Shown here: one piece after another, positions 1-7,134 of the stretch
Layout: the number at the start of each line of letters is the position of its first letter
How positions within the stretch are numbered: position 1 is the stretch's first letter
Source: Lichenicola sp964248625
GTDB lineage: Bacteria; Pseudomonadota; Alphaproteobacteria; Acetobacterales; Acetobacteraceae
Assembly (NCBI GenBank): GCA_964248625.1
Contig: CAXTZG010000084.1
Location: 1 to 17,828 of the forward strand
Length of the DNA stretch: 17,828 nucleotides
Reading direction: 5' to 3'
The notes under the pieces: generated by a model
Databases searched by the model: none
The model's input: only the letters and a program-made list of their open reading frames with translations
What the model was told of the DNA's origin: nothing
Translations under genes and position numbers: made by a program

Positions 1-573
1 CAGGGCCGTCGCGTCAAGCGACGGGGCGCACCGCCTGACGATCTCCACATAGGGCGGCAGCAGGTCGGGCTCGGCCAGGAACTCGGCCCGCATCCGGAAG
101 GCGCCGAGATAGTCCTCCCCGGCGAGCAGGCCGCGTGCCGCGTTGTGGAAATAGCCGCATTGCTGCGCCGCCGTATCGAGACCGTCGATCGCGATCGTGG
201 TCTTGGTGTGGGTGCGGCGATACGTCGTCGCGGCGGTGTCGGGGAGATAATAGGCATCGACCTCCATCAGGACGATGTTCCCGCGGGCGATGCCGACCTC
301 CACATGCTGCTCCAGGGATCGGTAGACCGACAGTTCCTGGACGCTCAGGCCGTACAGGCGTCGCAGGTCCTCGGCCGGGATCTTGGAGAAGGTGAACTGA
401 TCGCCCTCGTAATCCTGCGTGACGGTGAAGCCGAACGCCGCCTCCGGCACCTCGCCCAGGAACGCCAGCACCTCGATCCACAGATCGACATAGCAGTTGG
501 TTTCCGGCCATGATCGGAGCGGGTCGTGCAGGGGATGCTGCACGAAGCTGCCGGGCTCGATCAGGCGGCTCAT
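1..573 (-). CDS. DUF1839 family protein (C-terminus beyond the window)
   Basis: The frame is open to the window edge, giving 191 residues of an incomplete protein. I recognise DUF1839 from the blocks NCYVDLWIEVL (26-36), the QDYEGDQFTF region (53-62), EVDAYYLPDT (104-113), HTKTTIAID (122-130) and GYFHNA (140-145). The ATG shares one base with the upstream ligase stop (TGATG), so translation is probably coupled. The family has no established activity that I know of, but it recurs next to amino acid:carrier-protein ligases. By eye the order Cys27 at the start of a helix, a VDxYYLP strand, then His122 in a strand ending in Asp resembles papain-fold BtrH-type acyltransferases, which move an acyl group from a carrier protein to an acceptor. 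That role is inference; the family call is firm. Confidence 0.85.
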   Translation of the reverse strand, partial: MSRLIEPGSFVQHPLHDPLRSWPETNCYVDLWIEVLAFLGEVPEAAFGFTVTQDYEGDQFTFSKIPAEDLRRLYGLSVQELSVYRSLEQHVEVGIARGNIVLMEVDAYYLPDTAATTYRRTHTKTTIAIDGLDTAAQQCGYFHNAARGLLAGEDYLGAFRMRAEFLAEPDLLPPYVEIVRRCAPSLDATAL

Positions 574-1484
574 CACGATGCCCACAATGTATCCCTGGCG
601 CTGCGAGGCCAGCTGCTCGGGTCGAAGCCGTGATGGCGCAGCAGGGCCAATGCCAGCCGCTCGAAGCCGAACCCGACGCACGCGGTATGCGCCAGCGTGC
701 CGTCCTCCATCCGCAGGTGCCAGACCTCGCTGAAATGGTCCTGGTGATAGTTGAAGCTGAGGCAGGCGGTCGGCTTGTCCGCGTTGGCGATCGGGACCAG
801 CAGCTCGTATTTGAGGGCCTGGTCGCGCTGGCTGCTCGCCATGAAGGTGCCGCCACGGCCGAAGAACGGATCGTTGGCAAGGTCGATCGCGACCGGCAGC
901 CCGAGGGCGCCCACCACCGCGCGTCCACGGTCCACCCACATGTCGCGAAAGCCCTGCACGTCGGCCGGCGATCCCAGCCGGACGAACTCCCGCATCCGGA
1001 ACAGCTGCATGCGGGTCGGATCCAGCGACGGCTCATGCCGGAAGCAGTAGGACGACACGTCGACCACATGGCCGCCTCGCGGCAGGGAGCCGCGCGCGGC
1101 GATCATCGGGTAGACCGGATAACAGGCCGCCGGCGTCAGGGTCAGGTCGACGCATTCCTGGCCGCGGGTCCAGTCGCCGCCGGTCTCCAGGCACTGCAGC
1201 AGAGATTTGTGGGCGCGCTCGTCGCCGCAGAAGCAGTGGATCGTTCCTGCGAGATGGGGAAATCCGTTCAGGTAGCCGCTCGTCTCCATCACGCTCCTGG
1301 GCATGGCGGGCGGAAAGCGGACGATCTCGGCGTCCTGATCGCGGCCGATGCGGGAGATCATCCGGTCGAGCCCCTCGATGACGCTCTCGAACGTTCCGCT
1401 CCTTCCATACACCCCGTCGACACCGCTCGGGATCAGGATCCCGGCCTCGACCAGCTCGTCGTGAAAAGCCTGCTCTTGATGCAT
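573..1484 (-). CDS. Amino acid--[acyl-carrier-protein] ligase (class II aaRS-like)
   Basis: This 303-residue protein resembles the catalytic core of the atypical seryl-tRNA synthetases but has no tRNA-binding domain. Class II motif 2 lies at about 146-170 (YCFRHE, then FRMREF) and motif 3 at 271-286 (GFGFERLALALLRHHG). Cys121, Glu166 and Cys269 are the expected zinc ligands. As I recall the Bradyrhizobium enzyme Bll0957, its ligands are Cys131, Glu176 and Cys279, an identical spacing. Characterised members activate glycine or alanine with ATP and load it onto the phosphopantetheine arm of a small carrier protein. The matching carrier gene lies upstream in the same unit. The ATG is 3 bases after the flavoprotein stop, and a weak AGG precedes it. 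The amino acid used here cannot be read with certainty. Confidence 0.93.
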   Translation of the reverse strand: MHQEQAFHDELVEAGILIPSGVDGVYGRSGTFESVIEGLDRMISRIGRDQDAEIVRFPPAMPRSVMETSGYLNGFPHLAGTIHCFCGDERAHKSLLQCLETGGDWTRGQECVDLTLTPAACYPVYPMIAARGSLPRGGHVVDVSSYCFRHEPSLDPTRMQLFRMREFVRLGSPADVQGFRDMWVDRGRAVVGALGLPVAIDLANDPFFGRGGTFMASSQRDQALKYELLVPIANADKPTACLSFNYHQDHFSEVWHLRMEDGTLAHTACVGFGFERLALALLRHHGFDPSSWPRSARDTLWAS

Positions 1485-1487
1485 GAC

Positions 1488-2651
1488 CTACGCTCTCATG
1501 AGGGGCGCGCGCTGCGCGATCAGCAAGGTTGCGGTGTTGGTGGCGATCCGGTCGTTGTTGACCATCAACGGCGCCGAATACAGGTCGCGCAGGTGCCGGC
1601 CGATGCTGTAGGGCGTCCCGTATTTGTAGCCAGATATCCCGCAGATCATCATCGCCTGCTGGACGACCTCGAGGGCCAGTTCCGACAGCGCCACCTTGAG
1701 CCCGTTCACGTCGGCCAGGAAACGAAGCGGCAGAGCCTGCTGATCCGCAGCCCGGCTCGCGTTGTAATCCGCAACGGCGCCATCCAGCCGCGACTGCATC
1801 GTCGCCAGCAGGGAGGCTGCCTTCTCGAAGCGCAACGCACCTGGCGGCAGGGTGCCGGGATTGCCCTGTGCCTGCATGCGAAGATAGGCCCGCGCCTTTT
1901 CCGCGGCATCCGCCGCGATGCCGAGCCACACGGCGCCCCAGAGGATATGCGACGTGGGCAGCATCGTATGCTGGGCGACCTCTCCGAACGGCATCGCGAG
2001 GATCTGGTCCGGGACTGCGGACAAGGTGACGTCGAAGGCCTTGCTGTCGGTTCCCCGCATGCCGAGCGTGTCCCATCGGCTGGTTTCCGCCAGGGTCACG
2101 TCATGTCTTTCGGCGACGATCAGGATCTGGTCCGAGGCTGCCGCGTCGTGATCGCGTCGTGCGGTCACCAGCAACGCGTCCGCATGCTCGCCGTAGGAGA
2201 TCGCCGACGACCGCTTGGTCAGGGTGATCCTGTCGCTTTCATGGTCGGGAGCACAAAGGCTCGACCGGATGTTGCCGCCGATGCCGACTTCCGACGTCAC
2301 CGAGGCCAGCAGGAGCTGCTCGTGTGCGACGCGCTCGAGAAAGGCGCGCTGCCACCGGCTGTCGGACGCGCCTGCCACCAGACACGCCACCTGGATCTGG
2401 TGCATCGCGTAGATCAGCGCGCTGGAACCGCACGCCTGTCCCAGGGTGCGGCAGACGGATACCGTATCGGCCAAGGTGGCGCCCGGACCACCCGCTGCCA
2501 CCGGCACCAGGAGGCCGAGAAGCCGCTCCTTCCTGAAGGCGGCAATCGCCTCGTGCGGAAATCGTGCCTGCGTGTCGACATCGTCGGCATGTTCGGCCGC
2601 GACATTGGCTGCCGAGACGACGCCAGCGTTCAAGGCGGGGCGGTCGATCAA
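1488..2651 (-). CDS. Acyl-CoA dehydrogenase-like flavoprotein of the aminoacyl-carrier cassette
   Basis: The protein has 387 residues, a normal length for the family. The acyl-CoA dehydrogenase fold is shown by the N-terminal helical part, the middle-domain signature WDTLGMRGT at 193-201 and the C-terminal GISGYKYGTPYSIGRHLRD segment at 338-356. The start is TTG, and it overlaps the carrier-protein stop as TTGA, which suggests translational coupling. The position that holds the catalytic Glu in classical enzymes (IYEGT) reads MVNN here, with Val364 in place of Glu. It may therefore use another base or perform different flavin chemistry, as DszC-like members do. In this operon the likely substrate is the aminoacyl thioester on the carrier protein rather than acyl-CoA. 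Oxidation to an imino-acyl thioester, as prolyl-carrier oxidases do, is one possibility. The fold is secure; the reaction is unknown. Confidence 0.85.
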   Translation of the reverse strand: MIDRPALNAGVVSAANVAAEHADDVDTQARFPHEAIAAFRKERLLGLLVPVAAGGPGATLADTVSVCRTLGQACGSSALIYAMHQIQVACLVAGASDSRWQRAFLERVAHEQLLLASVTSEVGIGGNIRSSLCAPDHESDRITLTKRSSAISYGEHADALLVTARRDHDAAASDQILIVAERHDVTLAETSRWDTLGMRGTDSKAFDVTLSAVPDQILAMPFGEVAQHTMLPTSHILWGAVWLGIAADAAEKARAYLRMQAQGNPGTLPPGALRFEKAASLLATMQSRLDGAVADYNASRAADQQALPLRFLADVNGLKVALSELALEVVQQAMMICGISGYKYGTPYSIGRHLRDLYSAPLMVNNDRIATNTATLLIAQRAPLMRA

Positions 2652-2899
2652 GACGCGACGGCAATCGACTTGAGATCCCTCACCACGCCGGCGAGAGCTG
2701 CCACGGTCTGGAACGAACGCCGCGTCAGGAGATGGTCCGGAAACTCGATGTCGAAGGCCTCTTCGATCGCCAGCATGACGTTCACCGTGGCAAGAGAGCT
2801 CAGCCCCGCGTCGTAGAGGTCGTCATCATTGCCGATAGCCGAAACAGGCTTCGAAAGCCGTCCAAACGTAACGACTATTTGACGTATCTGGTCTTCCAT
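2648..2899 (-). CDS. Small acyl/aminoacyl carrier protein
   Basis: The product is 83 residues with the four-helix carrier-protein pattern. The phosphopantetheine attachment site lies in DAGLSSLATV at 30-39, most likely Ser35, followed by the acidic recognition helix IEEAFDIEFP. An upstream in-frame start (2962) exists, but I chose the ATG at 2899. It has a strong GGGGAGG 11 bases ahead and gives a family-like N-terminus (MEDQIRQIVV). This is the first gene of the unit, and its stop overlaps the TTG of the flavoprotein gene. The protein would be converted to its holo form by a phosphopantetheinyl transferase that is not in this window and then charged by the downstream ligase. A role in fatty acid synthesis is unlikely in this context. 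Confidence 0.9.
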   Translation of the reverse strand: MEDQIRQIVVTFGRLSKPVSAIGNDDDLYDAGLSSLATVNVMLAIEEAFDIEFPDHLLTRRSFQTVAALAGVVRDLKSIAVAS

Positions 2900-2910
2900 A
2901 TCCGCTGATT

Positions 2911-2917
2911 CCTCCCC
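2911..2917 (-). promoter_or_regulatory. Shine-Dalgarno site that decides the carrier-protein start
   Basis: GGGGAGG is read on the minus strand 11 bases before the ATG at 2899. It lies inside the longer alternative frame that begins at 2962, so it argues for the shorter protein. Confidence 0.6.
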
Positions 2918-2964
2918 TGAACGGCTCGTGGTTCCGGATGCCGGGCGCAGCTCGATCGCCACAC

Positions 2965-2980
2965 GTTCCTTTAACGGAAC
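2965..2980. promoter_or_regulatory. Dyad GTTCC-N6-GGAAC upstream of the carrier-protein operon
   Basis: A perfect 5-base inverted repeat with a 6-base AT-rich centre (TTTAAC) lies 66-81 bases before the carrier ATG. It is a candidate operator for the amino acid:carrier-protein cassette. No regulator gene is nearby and I do not recognise the site. Confidence 0.3.
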
Positions 2981-3608
2981 ATCCCCGAACGCCGCCCGTC
3001 CGCATCACGTTAGACTTCACGCCGATCGCGTGCGAGTATTTTTAAAGAGAGACAGTTAACAGATTATGAACGCCGTTTCTTTTGCATTGCGGCATCATAG
3101 TTTTGCGGGCGCAACGCTCGACGATGAGATCGAGTCCCGATCGTTCCTGATCTCGTCGGCAATGGCGCCAGACCACATGTCCCGGTGCTTGCGCGATCCG
3201 AGGTCCGGCTCCGGCCAGGTCTGCGGCTGACAGCGCCGCACCCTGGCCGTTGCTGCCGTGCACTGTCGGTCATGATCCGTGGCAGGGGGAATCCCTGACC
3301 GTGCGCTGCTGATCGTCGAGCCGTCGGCCAACGGTCAAATTGATCCGGGAGCGCCGCCGCCTCCGTCCGGCGGCAGCGGGCGTCGGATCGACCAACATGA
3401 CCGATCCGGCATGCCCTGTTCTCCGGAACGAGCCGCAAGTCGAGACGCGTCAGCAGACGCTCTCATCGAAGACTGTCCGAACGAGACCTCCGGTCGGCCA
3501 GACGCAAGCTGCCTCCCGCCGCTCCGGCCTGTTCCCGGTCATGTCCGGGGGCGAACAGGGCGTCGGTCAGGCCACCGCTCGCAGGGCCTGGCGCGCCGGT
3601 CGGTCCGG

Positions 3609-4634
3609 CTACCGGCGGCGCGAGCGGCCGACGACCGGCAGCAGCGTCAATGCGGACGCCCCGAGCCCTGCGGCTATGCTGAGCCCGACCGCAAAGGCAT
3701 CCCGGCTCCTCGAGGTGACGAACTCCTGTCTCGTCGACCTGACCTGATCGCCATGGGAGCCATCGATGCCCGGGTCCGCCGCATCGGCCTCGAACAGGTT
3801 GCCCTCGGGAAGCGGCGGTGGGGCGGACCCGAGCTGGGCGTCATACATCTTCGCAGCCTGCCGGTCGGCGAACGCCGGCGCCGCGACCTGCATGGCGCCC
3901 ATCAACAGGGTCGATCGGCCGACCCAGACGTCACGGGTCGGCGAGTGCGCCGCCGCCAGGATGGCATTGGCACAGAGACGCGGGTCGAACACCGGATCCG
4001 GCGGCGACTGCATCTGACCGGTGTGGTTGCGGGACCGGTCGAACTGCGGCGTGTTGACGGCCGGAAGATAGACGACGGTCAGGTGGACGCTCACGTGATC
4101 GTGGATCAGCTCGGCGCGAAGACTGTCGGTGAAGCCCGTCACCGCGTGCTTGGCGCCGCAATAGGCGGCCTGCAACGGCGCGGAGCGCAGCGCCAGGCCG
4201 GACGATACCTGGATGACCTGGCCCCGGTTGCGGGACCGCATGTGGCGCAGAGCGGCCAGCGTGCCGAACACCTGGCCGTGATAGGTCACATCCGTCACCC
4301 GGCGGAACTCGTCCGCGGTGATCTGATGCGCCGGACCGATCACCGTCGCCATGGCGTTGTTGACCCAGACAGCGATCGCGCCCAGCTCCTGCTCGATCCG
4401 GTCCGCGGCCTGGTTGACGGCATCGGCATCCGCGACGTCGACAGACAGCGCCAGCACCGGAACGCCGATCGCGGCGAGCTCGGTCTCGGTTGAACGCAGT
4501 CGGGCCTCGCTGCGGCCGAGCACCGCGACGGACCAGCCGTCCCGGGCGAAGGCCTGCGCCGTGGCCCTGCCGATGCCCTGGGTGCCTCCGGTGATCACCA
4601 CCACCCTGCGTCCGGCCATCTGCTTGTCGGTCAT
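3609..4634 (-). CDS. SDR family oxidoreductase with C-terminal membrane anchor
   Basis: This 341-residue short-chain dehydrogenase binds NAD(P) through TGGTQGIG at 15-22 and NNAMA at 92-96. The catalytic residues are Ser144 or Ser145 and the YCGAK motif (Tyr158, Lys162). Classical SDRs have about 250 residues. Here a roughly 90-residue tail ends in a hydrophobic stretch at about 313-336 (AFAVGLSIAAGLGASALTLL) followed by RSRRR, which suggests a tail anchor on the inner membrane. I chose the ATG at 4634 because AAGAGG lies 7 bases before it; an ATG two codons earlier is also possible, but the longer form from 4703 is not supported. The gene stands alone with about 250 bases to the next upstream gene. 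The substrate is unknown. Confidence 0.88.
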   Translation of the reverse strand: MTDKQMAGRRVVVITGGTQGIGRATAQAFARDGWSVAVLGRSEARLRSTETELAAIGVPVLALSVDVADADAVNQAADRIEQELGAIAVWVNNAMATVIGPAHQITADEFRRVTDVTYHGQVFGTLAALRHMRSRNRGQVIQVSSGLALRSAPLQAAYCGAKHAVTGFTDSLRAELIHDHVSVHLTVVYLPAVNTPQFDRSRNHTGQMQSPPDPVFDPRLCANAILAAAHSPTRDVWVGRSTLLMGAMQVAAPAFADRQAAKMYDAQLGSAPPPLPEGNLFEADAADPGIDGSHGDQVRSTRQEFVTSRSRDAFAVGLSIAAGLGASALTLLPVVGRSRRR

Positions 4635-4641
4635 CGCCATT

Positions 4642-4647
4642 CCTCTT
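4642..4647 (-). promoter_or_regulatory. Shine-Dalgarno site that decides the SDR start
   Basis: AAGAGG on the minus strand has a 7-base spacing to the ATG at 4634, but only 1 base to the ATG at 4640. Confidence 0.5.
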
Positions 4648-4883
4648 ATCCGCCGAACAAGAGCGCGAGGCTGGACGGATCGTTGCAGGCGCCGGGTCGT
4701 CATGACCGTCCGCAGACGATCTCCGACCCCGGTGGATGTTGCAGGCCTCGCTCGAAATGGAGATACCCGGCGCCGATGCCCCGGTCACCGACCGGCGGCG
4801 CAGCGCCTGTCACGAGACCGACCTTGGCCCGCAGCCGCGTGATCGCGCGGCCGTCATGCGGGCAGTCATGTCCGATCCGTCGA

Positions 4884-5975
4884 CTACCGGTAACGGGCCA
4901 GCCAATGCGCATAGGGCGGCGGCAAGGTGATCCATGCCGGGTTCTCGACACCGAGCGCCTTGGCCGCCGCATAGGGCCAATGCGGATCCGCGAGCAGCGG
5001 ACGCCCGAGCATGATCAGCTCGATCTTGCCGTCGCGAACCAGTTCGTCGGCCTCGGAAGGCTTGGAGATGTACCAGCTGGTGGTGCCGGGCAGACCGGTT
5101 TCCCGACGCACCTGGCGGGCTACGTCGGCCATGAAGTTCGGCGCCCAGGGGATGTTGGCGTCGGGCGTGTTGAAGCCGATCGAGACGTCGACGAAATCGA
5201 GCCCCGCCTCCTTCATCCGCGACAGCAGCGCGATCGCCTCGCCGAGCATCGCATCGTTGCCGTCGAACTCGATCACGCCGAGCCGCACGGTCAGCGGACG
5301 GTCCTGCGGCCATGCCGCACGCACCGCGACCAGGGTCTCGAACAGGTATCGCGCGCGGTTCTCGGCGCTGCCGCCATAGTGGTCGGTGCGGTGGTTGGAG
5401 ATCGGCGAGAAGAAGTTCTGCGCCAGATAGCCATGCGCCATATGCAGCTCGAGCCACTCGAAGCCGAGCTCGCGGGCCCGGATCACGGCACTCACCGTGT
5501 CGGCCTGCACCCGCGCGATCTCATCCAGGCTCATCTCGTGCGGCACCCGGCCGAGGATGCCGCCAAAGGCGAGCGGGGACGGCGCGATCGTCGCCCAGGC
5601 GTTGGGCTGGCCCTCGGGAATATGATCGTCGCCTTCCCAGGGGCGGTTGGCCGAGGCCTTGCGGCCGGCATGGGCGATCTGGATGCCGGGCACCGCGCCA
5701 GCCTCGCGGATCGAGGCGACCACCGGACGCAGGGCGTCGGCCTGGGCATCGTTCCACAGGCCGAGGTCGCCCCAGGTGATCCGGCCCTCGGGCGAGACCG
5801 CGGTCGCCTCGACCACCACCAGGCCGGCGCCGCCGCGAGCGAGCGTGGCGTAGTGCACCCGGTGCCAGTCGTTGATCAGGCCATCGTCGGCCATGTACTG
5901 GCACATCGGCGACACGGCGATCCGGTTGCGCAAGGTGGTGCCCTTGAGAGTGTAGGGGTCGAACAAGCCTGGCAT
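4884..5975 (-). CDS. XenA/YqjM-type old yellow enzyme (NADH:flavin oxidoreductase)
   Basis: This 363-residue FMN-dependent ene-reductase reduces activated C=C bonds and nitro compounds in the cytoplasm using NAD(P)H. It belongs to the thermophilic-like or XenA class. Evidence is SPMCQY with Cys25, the pair His178 and His181 followed by Tyr183, the FMN-site block NHRTDHYGGSAENRAR, and a C-terminus ending in AHWLARYR. As I recall, Cys25, His178, His181 and Tyr183 have the same numbers in Pseudomonas XenA. GAGG lies 5 bases before the ATG. The gene appears monocistronic, with a perfect 13-base dyad just upstream. No NemR-like repressor gene is present. The physiological substrate is not known. 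Confidence 0.93.
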   Translation of the reverse strand: MPGLFDPYTLKGTTLRNRIAVSPMCQYMADDGLINDWHRVHYATLARGGAGLVVVEATAVSPEGRITWGDLGLWNDAQADALRPVVASIREAGAVPGIQIAHAGRKASANRPWEGDDHIPEGQPNAWATIAPSPLAFGGILGRVPHEMSLDEIARVQADTVSAVIRARELGFEWLELHMAHGYLAQNFFSPISNHRTDHYGGSAENRARYLFETLVAVRAAWPQDRPLTVRLGVIEFDGNDAMLGEAIALLSRMKEAGLDFVDVSIGFNTPDANIPWAPNFMADVARQVRRETGLPGTTSWYISKPSEADELVRDGKIELIMLGRPLLADPHWPYAAAKALGVENPAWITLPPPYAHWLARYR

Positions 5976-5997
5976 GGTGACCTCAATCGGAATAGCG

Positions 5998-6010
5998 CGA
6001 GCTTAGCTCG
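5998..6010. promoter_or_regulatory. Perfect dyad CGAGCT-T-AGCTCG upstream of the old yellow enzyme
   Basis: Six-base arms flank a single T, 23-35 bases before the ATG at 5975. On the minus strand a TTGTGT hexamer lies 17 bases upstream of the AGCTAA within this dyad, so the dyad could overlap a weak -10 region. It is a candidate operator; the binding protein is unknown. Confidence 0.3.
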
Positions 6011-6140
6011 ATCTTTTTCAAACAGACACAAGGGCCGGGCGTGAAGGCGGAGCCCAATGACGCGAGCCGCCATCCGGCCCGTTCGCAGCAGCGACCTCAA
6101 GGGACTGCGACGCGCCGGACGTCACGGTTCCGGCCCGGCG

Positions 6141-6944
6141 TCAGTTCTTGCGGAACTTGAGCACGAAGTTGTCCGCCTCGCCGATGGCGGCATACCTGGC
6201 GTGGTCCTTGTCCTTCAGCGCGTAGCTGGGCGGCAGGGTCCAGACGCCGCCGGGATAGTCGGCCGTGTCGCGCGGATTGGCATCGATCTCCGACGATCCG
6301 GCCAGGGTGAAGCCGGCATGCTCGATCAGAGCGATCGCGTAGTCCTGCCGGACATAGCCGTTCTCGGCCTTCGGGTCCTGCGGAGTCCTGGTGTTGGCGC
6401 GGTGGTCCTCGATGCCCAGGATGCCGCCCGGCTTCAGCGCCTTGCGGATCGCCGCCAGCATCTCGGGCGCGTCGCCGGCGTCCATCCAGTTGTGCAGGTT
6501 GCGGAAGGTCAGGATGACGTCGGCGCTATCCGGCGGCGCCAGGTCCGGATGCTGCTTGCCGAACTCGGTCAGCTTTACCTTGTCGTAGACCTCGTGATGG
6601 GCATCGAGCAGGCTCTGGAACTTCGGCGTCAGGGCGAAGTGCTGCTCGGTCCGGTCGCCGTCCTGGGCGCCCATGGCGAGGTAGTAGGTGCCGTGATCGT
6701 GCAGATAAGGCGCCAGGATCTCGGTCCAGTAGCCGCCGCCGGGCCAGATCTCGGTCACCACCGAGGTCGGCTTCACGCCGAAGAAGGCAAGCTCTTCGGC
6801 CGGATGCCGGGCGCTGTCGCGGGCGACCAGCTTCGGTGTGCGGGTGGATGCGGCGATCGCACTCTGCAATGCCGGTTCGACCGCCAGTGCCGAAGCGGAA
6901 CAGGCAAACAGGCTTGCGACGCCCAGCAGCAGTGCGTTTCTCAT
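6141..6944 (-). CDS. Class I methyltransferase-fold protein with signal peptide (COG4798-like)
   Basis: The product has 267 residues. Residues 1-21 look like a Sec signal peptide (MRNALLLGVASLFACSASALA, cut before VEP). The mature part is a Rossmann methyltransferase fold with a SAM-site motif VVTEIWPGGGYWTEIL at 62-77, ADVILTFRNLHNW at 141-153 and LKPGGILGIEDH at 170-181. GGAG lies 8 bases ahead of the ATG at 6944, which rules out the longer start at 7001. The family is common in proteobacteria and annotated only as predicted methyltransferase. An exported SAM enzyme is puzzling, because SAM is cytoplasmic. The protein may bind another ligand, or the leader may serve as an anchor. It diverges from the TonB receptor gene across a shared 319-base control region. 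Confidence 0.85.
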   Translation of the reverse strand: MRNALLLGVASLFACSASALAVEPALQSAIAASTRTPKLVARDSARHPAEELAFFGVKPTSVVTEIWPGGGYWTEILAPYLHDHGTYYLAMGAQDGDRTEQHFALTPKFQSLLDAHHEVYDKVKLTEFGKQHPDLAPPDSADVILTFRNLHNWMDAGDAPEMLAAIRKALKPGGILGIEDHRANTRTPQDPKAENGYVRQDYAIALIEHAGFTLAGSSEIDANPRDTADYPGGVWTLPPSYALKDKDHARYAAIGEADNFVLKFRKN

Positions 6945-7134
6945 CGAGTTGCTCCGATAGTCACCGGCATCGATGCCGGCCCTCGTCGAGTTCCCTACCA
7001 TCGATCAGGAGCCGTGGCTGTTGCTTACCGAGATTTCACCGTCTTTAGCAGTCGTTGCACGAAGCACGGCCTCGCCCGGCGGGGCGGCCGGGCAGAGCCA
7101 CCAGGTGCCGCATGAGCCTTGCAGAAACCGTCAC

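Larger units (their letters stand above)
2900..3608. other. Gene-poor stretch between the carrier operon and the SDR gene
   Basis: About 700 bases hold no convincing gene. The open frames on both strands have compositions typical of random GC-rich sequence and match no family I recognise. The part from about 3030 to 3115 is clearly more AT-rich than its surroundings and probably carries the promoter of the minus-strand carrier operon, but I cannot fix -35 and -10 boxes. A minus-strand frame at 3095-3331 with a TTG start reads somewhat protein-like but has no ribosome site or known motif. A decayed gene is possible. Confidence 0.5.

Noticed and set aside
510..2816. 768-codon open frame on the plus strand across the carrier cassette
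   Set aside because: It is antisense to three clearly recognisable genes and has the Arg/Gly/His-rich composition of mirror frames in GC-rich DNA.
3001..3075. AT-rich segment as a mapped promoter for the carrier operon
   Set aside because: The segment is suggestive, but no -35/-10 pair with acceptable spacing could be fixed.
3095..3331. 78-residue minus-strand frame in the gene-poor region
   Set aside because: TTG start, no ribosome site, mixed codon use and no recognised motif; kept only as a note in the gap description.
4700..4972. Possible 90-residue minus-strand gene between the old yellow enzyme and the SDR
   Set aside because: It overlaps the end of the old yellow enzyme gene and has no start signal or known motif.
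4683..6044. 453-codon plus-strand frame opposite the old yellow enzyme
   Set aside because: It is a mirror frame of a complete XenA-type gene with every active-site residue present.
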